From: Amylostereum areolatum
Lineage: Eukaryota; Basidiomycota; Agaricomycetes; Russulales; Stereaceae
Assembly (NCBI GenBank): GCA_012932865.1
Contig: SAXG01000034.1
Span: forward strand, 1 to 64,000
Direction of reading: 5' to 3'
DNA length: 64,000 nt
The notes under the pieces were generated by a model that did no database searches, was not told where the DNA came from, and was given only the letters and a program-made list of their open reading frames with translations. Shown piece by piece: positions 1 to 10,202 of the stretch. Numbering within the stretch: the first letter of the stretch is position 1; each line of letters opens with the position of its first letter. Made by a program: the position numbers and the translations under genes.

Positions 1-330
1 TATGTCCTATCATTTCATCCATTACATGTCCGAGGGTGTAGACCTGATTTGGAGTGATTGGGGAGAAGGAAACGTGGGAGTAAATCAAAGTAAATATGAT
101 TAAATACGGACATGAATAAATTCCTTCTCTCCATACTCATATTTTTTTGTATCCATTATAATATGGCTCCTAAGATATTTATTTGTATTTGTGCAACACT
201 AATACATAGTAACATATATGATATGACTCGGACTTCATATTTTTGAATTATTCTTCTAGAGAGGGGGAAGATCCAAAACTTCGACACTAGAGCCTGGCGG
301 TTCAGACCTGGTCGGAACGGTTCAGAACCC
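1..330 (-). repeat. Copy of a dispersed AT-rich repeat, running off the left edge
   Basis: Bases 1 to about 206 are a close reverse complement of about 21040-21237. Both contain the same tract around GGATACAAAAAAATATGAG and the same TGTGCAACACTA. Similarity resumes in the stretch with cttcgacact and the gttcagaac-type motifs. The copy continues beyond the window, so its class cannot be told; no coding capacity is evident. Confidence 0.7.
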
Positions 331-464
331 TCCCGAACCATGGTCTGAAAAAGTCTGAACCAAGTTTGGAACTCTCTGCCTGTTCCCTCTGTCACACGGT
401 GTGACAGGTTCAGAACCTGCCCAACTTCAGTGCGGTGAACCATGAAAGTTCCAGCCTAGGTTCC

Positions 465-530
465 AACTTTGGTTCCACGGTTCCATGGTTCCACGGTGGT
501 TCCACGGTTCCACGGTTCCATGGTCCAGTA
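465..530. repeat. GGTTCCACGGTTCCATGG short tandem repeat
   Basis: A run of near-repeats of ggttccacgg and ggttccatgg lies beside the dispersed repeat. It is low-complexity DNA; the open frames crossing it are products of the repeat. Confidence 0.6.
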
Positions 531-999
531 CTCGCACGTGATCGTCTGTTGTAACTCACGTGCATGAATTCGATCGTGTTCGTGTGCCGCGGATGTGTGG
601 CGTATAACACCTCCCCTCCCCATGGACAGTATCACCGCTGTCATCCATATATCCCCCTCATTAATGCCATGTATATTTCCCATTCTCGTAGCTAAGCACG
701 ATCTATAACTTAAGCATCCATTTGGCCACTCAACCCTCAAGTTGGCACCTGTATTCTCCGACCGAGCTGGCAAGTTGTAGTGCCGCAAGCCATCTGCATT
801 CTTCAATGGCTTTTAAAGCCACTGAACCACCATTATGGTTCGTTTCAATACATTGCCGCTGCCATGCCACAACCAGAGCTGCATCCCTATAAAACCTGCG
901 CCTTTCCTAGATTCTGATGGCCTTTCCCCTCCTCCTTGCTCGATTCAACTGTCTCTGCCATGCAATCGACATCCCTCCACCACCTTCTACATGCTAAAG

Positions 1000-3420
1000 G
1001 GTCAATGCTCCCAACCAATCGCAACACACAATGGCAACGGTGGAAATGATCCAGAGAATGCAGGTCGATGGTTCGACATAGTGCGTGGTATGCTCTGACC
1101 TCTTGTTTCCTTCCTTATACATTGTGTCACAGTGTTCAGGCGGTCATTTTTTTTACGATGGCGGATAATCTGGATCGCCATCTGGTCCACCGGCTCCTCT
1201 CGTGCGCTCTCAGTTGTCCCAATTGAGGACTTATGTGATGGTTCTCTGTGTGATGAACGCGCATCTGGCCACTGGGCAAGAAGAAATCTTCGGGCGCGCG
1301 GCCCACCAGGCTGCCCTTTACAGTTGTGTGTTGCTGCAAGGCTCATCGCGTTACATCCGACAAGGTTGCCGTGTCAAAACGCCACTCCTGATTCTGACAC
1401 CCAAGAAGCCGAATCGGTTCGGGCAACCATTACACAACCCTTACCACCACTTCCCGCTCCCCTATTCCCACCCACCTACCCCCCTGTCTCCTCCAACTCA
1501 TTGCTATCAGCTCGCACCGACCCGTCAATCTCCCCCCACTTCCCCCCACCCCTTTGGCTCGAGCGACCCCGTCTGCGCCCTCACTCCCCTGTGCTTCCCA
1601 CCCTTTTTTCCATTGCCGACACTCAGCGCTGGCTTGGATGAATGGTAATCCCACCAGTTCAACCATCTCCGTAACTCTAGTGGCGCTCCAGCATACTTGT
1701 CCCAGGATCCTGAGCCCAGACGGCCAGCACACGACTATCCCGATGATTCTTTGACGGCCGCGGCAACTTTACCTCAAGATTCTGAACACCCTGTATCCCC
1801 TGGTGGCAGTATTTGTGCAAGACACATTGTTTGCTACTTAGTGCGGGGCGATTTCTCTGATCTATTGAGTGCCATGGAGAATGATACCACACTGGCATTC
1901 GTCGGGGCACCATTCGAGGCGGGGACATTTTTCGTTTGATTTGGTCTGCACGACTTTTTCAGCGAGCCCCCAGTCGTTCAAGATCCACATTTGATCCAGT
2001 TACTTCTCACCTCTCTGATCATCTTATCCCCTCCGAAAGTCCCCCTGATCTCGTGAATCCTCCCCCCCCCCTCTCACTTCCCAACCGCTTTGGCTCCAAA
2101 CCTGACTCGGTACAGTCTGCCAGCATCGGGCCTGTCGCCAACTCAGCCCTTACTCCATTTCCCCCCTCCAAGGCCACTGGCGAGTCAGTTCCAGGTCCAT
2201 CTCTGACAAGTAAACAAGAACACTGCTCGTCGATGACACAAAACTCCAGCTGAGTTACCAAAGCCAAAGCCAAAGCCAAAGCCAAAGCCATCACAAAGTC
2301 TTCCAACTTAAAGCCAGTTACGCCCACTGGCCTGACGCCTCATCCCCATTCCAGCTATCTACGGGAGGGGCAATACAACGCCGTCAAGCTGCAATTGAAG
2401 AGCATCAGTCATCCGCATTGATTGTGGTCGAGGCGAGGCTCGGGCAAAGGCTCGAAAGGAGTCGATTACGCTTCTCTACTTTCGGAAGGTGCGGTTCATG
2501 TTGTGGTTTCTCGTCGTTCAATAATCACCCAAGTAACAACATGATCTAGGATGACACCGAGCCCCAATCATTCTCGGTTGTATGCAATATACTCCCCACT
2601 TTTGCATGGACGCTGCTCCCCCCGCAATCCGAAGATGCTTGGGATTGCAGAGCAAGACTCTTTATTCGAGATGTTTGATCCTCAGCGGGCCTATGGGCAT
2701 GTCGTGAGATCCGTACCACGGAGCTGGTTACCACAGGTCAAACACTGTTGTATCGTTCGTTCGAGGCGCGCCCCGACTCGGAATCTATGGCTCATATGAA
2801 TCAAATAAGCAGGCAGCACTACCTAGACCCCTCGCGTAAGCGTCCCTTCTCCCAAATTATGGATATCATCTTCCTACCCCAGACCGATCGCTTCGCCCGC
2901 GCACCGATTCGGACTATGCAACCGCTACCAGTACCACCGCCGTGCCCCAGGACCAATCATTCCAGCCCCCCTCTCCTCAATCGCCCACCCTCGCAACAGT
3001 TCGAGTCCACACGGCCCCCATCACGCCCCCACAGCATCTCACCCTCCCCGGTCCACAACAAACTTGACGATCCGACTCGGAGCCACTTCGCAAGAAACCG
3101 ATGACCTCTTGGTCTAATACGGGCTGGCCATTGATGTACTTTTCGTTTCATGGCAGAAGGTTCCAAAGAATACGAAGATCTGGAGCCCGAGGATGCTAAA
3201 CACGGTCCTTCTCATACGGAACGGATGGCGCCGCCTTTCCTGGCTACAAGATTTCGAAGGCGGGAACTGACAGTGAAAGAGGGTGGAAGTTGTCCTCTCA
3301 GGCCCTCCGAGACCGGTAAACCGAACTTGCAGAAAAATCGGCAGAGCTGGCTCTGTGGAAAGCATTCCATGATGCTGTTTAGACTCTTAGTTCTCGAGAT
3401 TTTCAATACATAGCATAGGT
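1000..3420 (+). other. Decayed coding-like region, no intact gene
   Basis: Several plus-strand frames show protein-like composition, for example around 1202-1380 and 2551-2830, but they are interrupted by stops and joined to proline/serine-rich tracts (1430-1640, 2900-3060). No plausible splicing gives one protein and no domain is recognised. It may be a rotted host gene or transposon relic. A run of five to six AAAGCC hexamers lies at about 2258-2291. Confidence 0.25.
2258..2291. repeat. (AAAGCC)n microsatellite
   Basis: The hexamer aaagcc is repeated in tandem without interruption. It is only a simple-sequence marker. Confidence 0.8.
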
Positions 3421-3495
3421 TTATTACTACATAATAACAGAAGGCCTATGCCGTCTTCTCCCCCGCCCGCTTCCAAGAGTGTGATCCTTTCGAGT

Positions 3496-3990
3496 TCACT
3501 TGTGGTGAGATCGCCGGCGAACGAAGAGTGTAGAGCCGAGCTCCTCCCTAGAAAGTCACGTTAGTATCAGAGCGAGCCAGGGCGAAGACAGAGAGGGGAG
3601 GACGCACTCGATACGGAGAAGCTGGTTGTACTCGACCATGCGCTCGCTGCGCGCGGGGGCGCCGGTCTTGACTGGCCGACGCCAAGGGCGACGATGAGGT
3701 CGGCAATGAACATGTTCTCTGTCTCACAGAGTGGTGGGAGACCATGAAACACCCAACCCGTCGGACTGCGAGAGCCGGCGCTGGACATATCATGGTTTTA
3801 CCGTCAGCGGGATGAGGTAACAACCAGAAGGAGGGAAGACGACACACCTGGATGGCTTCCGACACGGTACCCGATTTGGTTGAACCTAGATGGAAGGACA
3901 GTGAGCGATTTGTTGGCAACGAGATCAACGAGATCGGGGGCTAGGGAAAGCAATTGCAGACGTTTAGTGGTTCTATAACGATGGGGGACA
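3496..3990 (-). pseudogene. Enolase C-terminal fragment (pseudogene)
   Basis: Read on the minus strand, this stretch gives the end of enolase (2-phosphoglycerate dehydratase, glycolysis): NQIG followed by TVSEAIQ, a short intron, a region matching GW-MVSHHS, ETENMFIADL, then KTGAPARSERMVEYNQLLRI, a second intron and EEELG, ending at a stop at 3496-3498. These segments lie in different frames. At least two frameshifts (near the SHHS/ETEN junction and before KTGAP) and one after NQIG break it. The catalytic and C-terminal barrel motifs are recognisable but cannot be expressed. The N-terminal half lies 1 kb upstream on the same strand. Confidence 0.75.
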
Positions 3991-4166
3991 TCTACAGCAC
4001 ATGTCCCCCGAAAACGGAAACCACATGGGAGAAATAAAGGGAAAGGGAAGCACCGAGTCCGAGCGAAAGTGACGGGCAAGACGCGGAAATGCAGACGGTG
4101 AGGGGCGACTAAGAAACAACAATCAGCACCGCAGCGCAAGACATAAGAGAGGTAGTGCACCCAGCT

Positions 4167-4950
4167 CTAGACCCGTGAGGCCTGCCCCAAACTGATCCCC
4201 AGAAATTCTTTCCCACTGCGAGTACGTCGCTCGGTGAGAATTTCCACCTCGTCCAGATTGATGAGCTTCTCAGAGGGTGGTGGCGGGCCCTCGACCCAAC
4301 CCTTCCAACCCTTGCGCGTGGCGACGTGGTTTCTTTCGGGGTTGGAGTGGGGCTGAGGGGGTGGCGGGTGTTGGGTGTTGGCGGTGTAGAGGGATCGACG
4401 TCGCGCGTAGAGTATATGTCGAAGTCTTCGCCTGGTGTGTGAGGTCTCTTGGACGAAGCGTGTGATGTGCTGGAGGAAACGGATGGGTCGGGGGTGGATG
4501 GCATGGAGGAATCGTCGAGTGGTGGGCTGTAGGACCCCTCATGGCCGGGGCCGGGGAGGCGTATGGTGGGTCGATGGCCGCGGGGGGCATCAAATTTCAG
4601 CGGTCGGGGTGCAACGACGGGGATGGGGGAAGAAACAATGGCGGACGCATCTGGGATGGCGGAGGTTGCGGTGCAGGTGTACGTGCCATCGCTGAGAGCT
4701 TTGCCGCGACCGAACAACTCTTTGCGGCTGGCGGCGAGCCAGTAGGCAAACACCTTGACCTCGGCTAGTGTGAACGTGAACGTGAAAAAATGGAACGAGA
4801 GGAAGGAAAACGTACGGGGGTTGGGCGTGCCACACCGGGACGATCTCGGCGCTGAGGTCGGGGGCGGGGGCGGGGTCAGATTCGGGACGTTTGAGGAATC
4901 GTTTCCAGGCACGCTTGAGGAAGTCGTGATGAGCGATCGTGCTGCGTATG
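4167..4950 (-). pseudogene. Unknown coding segment lodged inside the broken enolase
   Basis: Minus-strand frames here have host-like codon use but match no enolase sequence. One gives HHDFLKRAWKRFLKRPE, another EVKVFAYWLAASRKELFGRG followed by a long Ser/Pro/Thr-rich tract, and a third a C-terminus with NLDEVEILTERRTRSGKEF and a stop at 4167-4169. Joining them needs frame changes that no good intron supplies, so it looks like a degraded piece of another gene. I do not recognise the protein. It replaces enolase residues of roughly 65-320. Confidence 0.35.
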
Positions 4951-4956
4951 ACGGCT

Positions 4957-5147
4957 CTGGAGGTTGACGTTCACGACGGCTTCGAGGACGCTTGAGTGGA
5001 CGTATGCGTAGATGGGTGAGGGACGCGGAGATAGAGATGTATGTATGTACCCTTTCCGACGTACGCGGTCTTGTCGCTGTTGCAGAGCTCGACGGCCTTG
5101 TGGATTACGGTAGATGCGCCAGAGGGCACGGCAGCGTAGAAGCGGCT
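4957..5147 (-). pseudogene. Enolase N-terminal fragment (pseudogene)
   Basis: The minus strand encodes [19 protein letters not shown] and DKTAYVGKG (5049-5147), the enolase segment around residues 30-60 that holds the SGAS loop. An intron beginning GTACAT follows, then VLEAVVNVN (4957-4990), the expected continuation. The acceptor leaves the second piece one base out of frame. A good acceptor (cacatacag) precedes the first piece, but no first enolase exon with the DSRGNPT motif is visible upstream. Confidence 0.7.
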
Positions 5148-5219
5148 GTATGTGCACATGTCGAGCCATGAACGAGATATTTCGACCGCGGAAAACAGCT
5201 GGACGCACCCTCAAAGCTG

Positions 5220-6420
5220 CTCAACACTCCATGGACAGGTTCGGCTCCAGGCTTGCATCTCCACCGCCCGCGTCCCCAGCACTGGCCTGGCCAGCACCCG
5301 AGACACCCCCGAGTGCATCCCCCAGTCGCTTGCAGGTCGTCAGCTCGCGATGAACCGCGCCAGTGCCTTGGAGAGACTCATCCGCAGGTTCGCTGAAGAG
5401 CGTGACGACGGATCGAGGGCGTGGCAGCGGAAGAGGACTTGACCTTGACCTTGAGCGCTCAGGCGAGGGGGCTGACGCGACGGTTGGGACTTTGGGACAC
5501 GGTGTCCCAAAACTCTGGATCTGATTGGTTGGCGTCTAAGCCACGGACCCGTGAGTCGTCTCGTCCTTCTGCAACTGACTCTTCATCGACCGACATCCAG
5601 CCCCGTATCTCTCCCTTGTCCTTAATCTGGTGCCATTCACTTGGACAACATTGGGATTAGTCCACGGTCGTTGTCGAGTCGTCAACTCGTGACTTTGAAG
5701 ACACTCGTTCACTGCCACTGTCTCGTTGCGCTCGCCGCCCTGACAATTGAACGAGTGCACGTCCAGCCTCAAACCACAAGGATATGCCGAGGATTTGACA
5801 TACGAGATGGAACGGTCACAGGTGCATCGCTTGCTACGGTGGCTTCGTCTCCTGGTTGATAAACATCATGAAGTCCACGTCCCACTCGACGCCGTATCGT
5901 ACCAGGCGAGCAATTCTTGTTCACTCCGTTTCATTTCCCTCAGAATTGACGGTGAGCTGTCCTATATATTCAGCCTGACATTGCTCTACCGCAGGATTGT
6001 ACTGCCAATGCCTTGGGCCTCGGTGCTCGCATCCTTTGACGTGTCCGTAACGCGTTTTCGACCCTTTCACTCGCCTCTTTTCTTCCCTCACCGATCGTCC
6101 CCCCCTGGCCATTTCATTTCCCCTCGTCTCCCCTCCCCTTCATCCATCCATCCTCCGTCCTCCTTGTCTTCCCCCCTTCTTCCCCTGTATCCCCTGACTT
6201 CACACCTGGCCACTACCGTCCGTGCGTCGCACGGGCATGTGGGCTCGGCGTGTACGCGCCGTGCGGTGGTGAGCGGGTGCGAGGCTCGAGCCTGCGAGGA
6301 GGTTCATGTCCCATGGCGAGGAGGATAGCGCGGTTCCGACTCGAATCATCGTCGTTGACGTAGGTGGTGCACGAGCGCATTGGAGTTACACACTTCATAT
6401 TCTTCAACCTGTACCTCTAC
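5220..6420. other. No gene recognised
   Basis: Open frames of up to 193 codons occur on the plus strand, but they lack consistent codon use, recognisable motifs or convincing splice structure. Confidence 0.4.
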
Positions 6421-7548
6421 ATGCCTATGTGGTAGAATACGAAGGTACAATATACGGTGCTTGACCTTCAGCGCGCAGTTTCGAGATAAGAACCTCGTTC
6501 CGTCGCTTGATCATTTCATCGAGGAAGAACTCGAATCGATAAGGCAGCATTTCACGAACAATCGCAAGATACCCGTCAATCCAAACATTGGCTTGTTTGG
6601 CAGCGGATGAGTTGAAGATCCACTGACCCTTCTCGTCGTGCAGCTCAGGAAACATGGCTGGATTGCAGTGCTTCTGGCAAAACTCGTCCATCTGTTTGTG
6701 CTTGGACTTGAAATGGAAGATGTCTACGGGGAGTATCATTCCAGCTTCGGAGAAAAAAGTATCCTTCTGCTTGTGAATGTGCTCCTGAAACTGACAGTTA
6801 CAGTCGTAGAACGCAACCTCTGGTGTATCCAAAGGGTCGGCTCGATAGACAGACTTGTAAAAATCCTGAGTCAAAGATAAGGGTCAATGTACAAGACAAG
6901 TAAGCTGCTACGACGCACCTTCACTCCCGATATTGCCTCAGCACCGAACATGGTCGCCCGGGCGGCGATAACTCCACAGCAGCATACGATGAGTTGCTCG
7001 TTATGCGTGCGACGCCTACCAAACCTGGCGCGAAGCTTGCGGTTACCAGTGTCGGACTTCAGTGGACTGTCCGATTGGTCCGAGTTGTCCATGCTCGTCA
7101 GAAGTCCCAAGGAAACATCCAGTTCTTCGTTGTCGTCGACATTATCGGGAAGTACCTCCATGTCAGAAACTGCAAGGTGAGTGACACCGTTGCGTTTGAG
7201 TCGTTGCTGCAGCTGAAAGAACACCTTGCCACGGGCATCGCGGTACGCTTCGAGAGCCATATGGTCGGGATGGGTGCATGTGCGATAGCCGGAACGAACA
7301 GGCTCTTTGCATGCAATGACAGCGCAGAGTGACGACTCCGTCGCATGATCTTCACAAAAATGGTGGCGGTTGTTGATGAGAGGCTTGGTGCAATTGTGCA
7401 CAGCGCAGCAGGGATGTCCGATCGACACCCCGTCAGAAACAACAGCTCGGAGAGAGCCTACAACATACAATAGAGTCAGTAAATATATGTGGGAAATCTA
7501 ACGGCAGCAACGACGTACGGAGACCAAGATACCCCTCACCTGTGTCGC

Positions 7549-7968
7549 TGTCACGGATCGCTCCATTTCTCTCTTCGTTTGCAGACCTCGTACACGCGAC
7601 GTGTCACGGCACATGACTTTCCCTTGCATCACATGCTTCAACGACGTCATTGCCCGGACTTCCGAGCGGGGTTCCGCATCCTTATCTATGACATCACTGC
7701 TCCGGACCTTCGTCCTCCGCCCCATGACTCCTTTCCTATTGTTCCCCCCGCTCGCACCACTATCGCATCGCATCGCACCATCGTTCCCACTTGTATATAA
7801 GGACAGTGTTTCTCCTCCCTTTTCCCTAGACTGTCCATCTCGTCATACGGTACTGTAGCGCACGTTGCACTACCCTAGACCCCGGCACTCTTGAATCTAT
7901 TTTCTTCTCGCTCCTCCCATCGTCGCGACTTAGGCGGTTCATCGGTCTCATAAACTGCGTTTCTGACA
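7549..7968 (+). repeat. 5' LTR of the Gypsy element
   Basis: 420 bp with TGTCA/TGACA ends, matching 14223-14642 with three substitutions noted. It contains a TATA box at 7794-7800 and, 33 bases downstream, the predicted start of the element transcript (TAGACTGTCCA, 7827-7837). Confidence 0.95.
7794..7800 (+). promoter_or_regulatory. LTR TATA box
   Basis: TATATAA stands about 33 bases upstream of 7827, the base predicted as the RNA 5' end because it begins the segment complementary to the primer-binding site. The same motif is in the 3' LTR. Confidence 0.7.
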
Positions 7969-9176
7969 CCTGGACAGTCTACCCCTACGCCTACCTCGCA
8001 CCCCTCTCTCCATCTACCTCTGCCGTCTCTACGACGTTAAAAACTCCCACCACGGACCTCCCGAACGCACCGGTTTTCCTCCCGTTCAACGGAAAGCCGA
8101 TCACCCCCCGCGACGACGCACCACTCCCCTACCCTTGGTCCGACGCCGTCACCGTCAACTGCCTCGTCCCCGTACAGAACCTCTGCAAGAAAGATCCCTG
8201 GACCGCGCATGGCCTCAACTTCCGCATCTTCGAGTGGAGGTGGCACAAGGATCACGGTACTGTCGTCCTCGCCCTATACGTCCGGATCACTACGTGCATC
8301 AACGTAGATCTCGAACGCCTTGAATTCACCCTCCACGCCCCCACCTACCACACATACCTCATCCAAGACGCCCCCAACCCGATCCTCCAAACCAGTTTCA
8401 CCTCCGTTTCCCAGTTTAACCGCCGGACCCCCGAATCCACCCCGCCACCAGTCCTCCGTCCCACCATCAAGGGTAAGACCCTTCGTCGCCGCCACCACGA
8501 ACATAAGATCCGCCAGGCAGTAAAAGCCGGCTACCTCACCAAGAAACTCCTCGGCCGTCGCCCCATCGCGGCGGACTTCTTCTAGACCATCATCACGTCC
8601 TCCACAGCCCCTCGTCCCCCCACCCCGAACCTTCCCCCAGGCGTTTTTCGAGACTACTGTCCCGAAGAATACTATATCCTCACCTCGCAGCAGACTAAGG
8701 AATCCGTACGTTGGCTGCACGACGAACCAAACCGGCAACGTCGAGACTGGTACTTCGACGACCGCGACGAACAACCCTACGTCGAAGAATCGGATTTTGC
8801 CACCGCTGCGGACGTTCTACAGCGCTTCCTGAACCCCCCTCCGACCAACTCGCCCCCACCCCGTCGACGTACTGTAATCGAAGTCCCAGAAGGGATCAAC
8901 CACAACGACACAACTGGGAAGTGGTACGCCTATAGACGAAACAAGAACGGAACCCCAGGACGATCAGTAGTTGAGTGGCAGCCCACTTCGTTCAGCCCCG
9001 TCCAAGATCACTGGTCGTGGCATCATAACCAGCAATTCCTCACCCCCGCCGACTTCCTTGTCGCAAAACAAGTTGAGGACGAAGTTGAAGAAGCAGAAGA
9101 ACGCCGACAAGAAACCCTACGCCGCCTTGATCAAGAACTCGCCCAATCCCTCACCGTCCCCCTCCCCTTCGACAAG
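7969..9176 (+). other. Open frame upstream of gag, in frame, without ATG
   Basis: The gag reading frame is open upstream from within the LTR to 9176, about 400 codons, with coding-like composition (for example RDWYFDDRDEQPYVEE and VEWQPTSFSPVQDHW), apart from one TAG at 8583-8585. No in-frame ATG was found before 9177. Either Gag once had a long N-terminal extension whose start was lost, or it starts at a non-AUG codon, or this is a separate product. Confidence 0.6.
7971..7981 (+). promoter_or_regulatory. Primer-binding site for self-priming
   Basis: TGGACAGTCTA starts two bases after the 5' LTR and is the exact reverse complement of TAGACTGTCCA at 7827-7837. In Tf1-type elements the first 11 bases of the mRNA pair with such a site and prime minus-strand cDNA; length and position agree. 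I see no tRNA 3'-end complement here. Confidence 0.8.
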
Positions 9177-10202
9177 ATGTCCGACGCCGAATCCAAACCT
9201 GCCGTCTCCAAGCGAGAGATCGGCCCCAAGCCAAAGCCATTCAAAGGCGATAGACGCGACACCCTCCGGTTCTCCCTCGAGCTCCGCATGTTCCTGCGCG
9301 TTAACAAGGATGTTTATGCCACAGATGACGCCAAGATGATGCTCCTCCTCAGCCTGATGGAGGACGACACGGCGAAAGCCTGGGCCACGCATCGCCGCAT
9401 GGAACTCTTCGCCGATGAAGACGAGAAGGAAGACGCCGAAACCCTCGACCCCACGCCCCCAACACTCCACTATAACTCCTACAAAGAGCTCTTCGAGAGG
9501 TTTGGCAAAGACTTCGTGCCCGTCGATCCGAAGATAGAGGCTCAGCGCAAGATCAACGAGCTCGCAATGACCACCCGGGACGTCACTGACTTTATCACCA
9601 AGTTTGAGATGCTGGCAACCATGTCAGCGTACGACGACGAGGCGCTAATCCACTTTTTCAAGAAGGGACTTCAGCGTGACCTCGGCAAGCAGGTGGCCCG
9701 GTCGTACCCGTTCCCCACCAAGCTCGCGGAGTGGAAGGAGCACGCCCGCCGCATCAACCACCAGTGGCTCGAAGAGAACCCGGAGAGGAAGAGCAGTCAG
9801 TCCAAGGGGGCTGTCGCGCTCACCTCGAACGGTTCGACCAACGACTCCTCGTCGCGCCGAGTCGGCGCCTTCACCAACACCTCGACCCGCCCTGCAAAGC
9901 TGACGGACGACGAGCGCGCAAAGATGATGCGTGAAGGCAAGTGCTTCATGTGTCGACAAGCCGGTCACGTCTCTCGTGACTGCCCCAACCGCGACTCGAG
10001 CGCGCGACGGGTGGGCGCAGTAGAGACTGGGTCCAAGGCCCCTCCCCTGCCGACGAACACGGCTCCGTCCACTGCGAAAGCAGCTCCCGACCCATCCAAA
10101 ACCATCGCGGCGATCACTCACCAGCTGAAGGATCTGGACGCGGAAGGCAAGGAGCAGGCAGTAGCGCTGTTGAAGGACATCCTGGAATCGCAGGATTTTT
10201 GA
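9177..10202 (+). CDS. Gag of the Gypsy element
   Basis: 341 residues forming the structural protein of the retrotransposon particle, which packages the RNA. The capsid-like region (about residues 18-190) contains PKPKPFKGDRRDTLRFSLEL, the usual Gypsy Gag opening. A zinc knuckle of the CX2CX4HX4C type follows (CFMCRQAGHVSRDC, about 255-270) and binds nucleic acid. The C-terminus is Ala/Lys/Leu-rich. It ends with TGA at 10200-10202 after a T5 run, and pol continues in the -1 frame. The start ATG at 9177 is the first in this frame, although the frame is open far upstream. Confidence 0.9.
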   Translation: MSDAESKPAVSKREIGPKPKPFKGDRRDTLRFSLELRMFLRVNKDVYATDDAKMMLLLSLMEDDTAKAWATHRRMELFADEDEKEDAETLDPTPPTLHYNSYKELFERFGKDFVPVDPKIEAQRKINELAMTTRDVTDFITKFEMLATMSAYDDEALIHFFKKGLQRDLGKQVARSYPFPTKLAEWKEHARRINHQWLEENPERKSSQSKGAVALTSNGSTNDSSSRRVGAFTNTSTRPAKLTDDERAKMMREGKCFMCRQAGHVSRDCPNRDSSARRVGAVETGSKAPPLPTNTAPSTAKAAPDPSKTIAAITHQLKDLDAEGKEQAVALLKDILESQDF

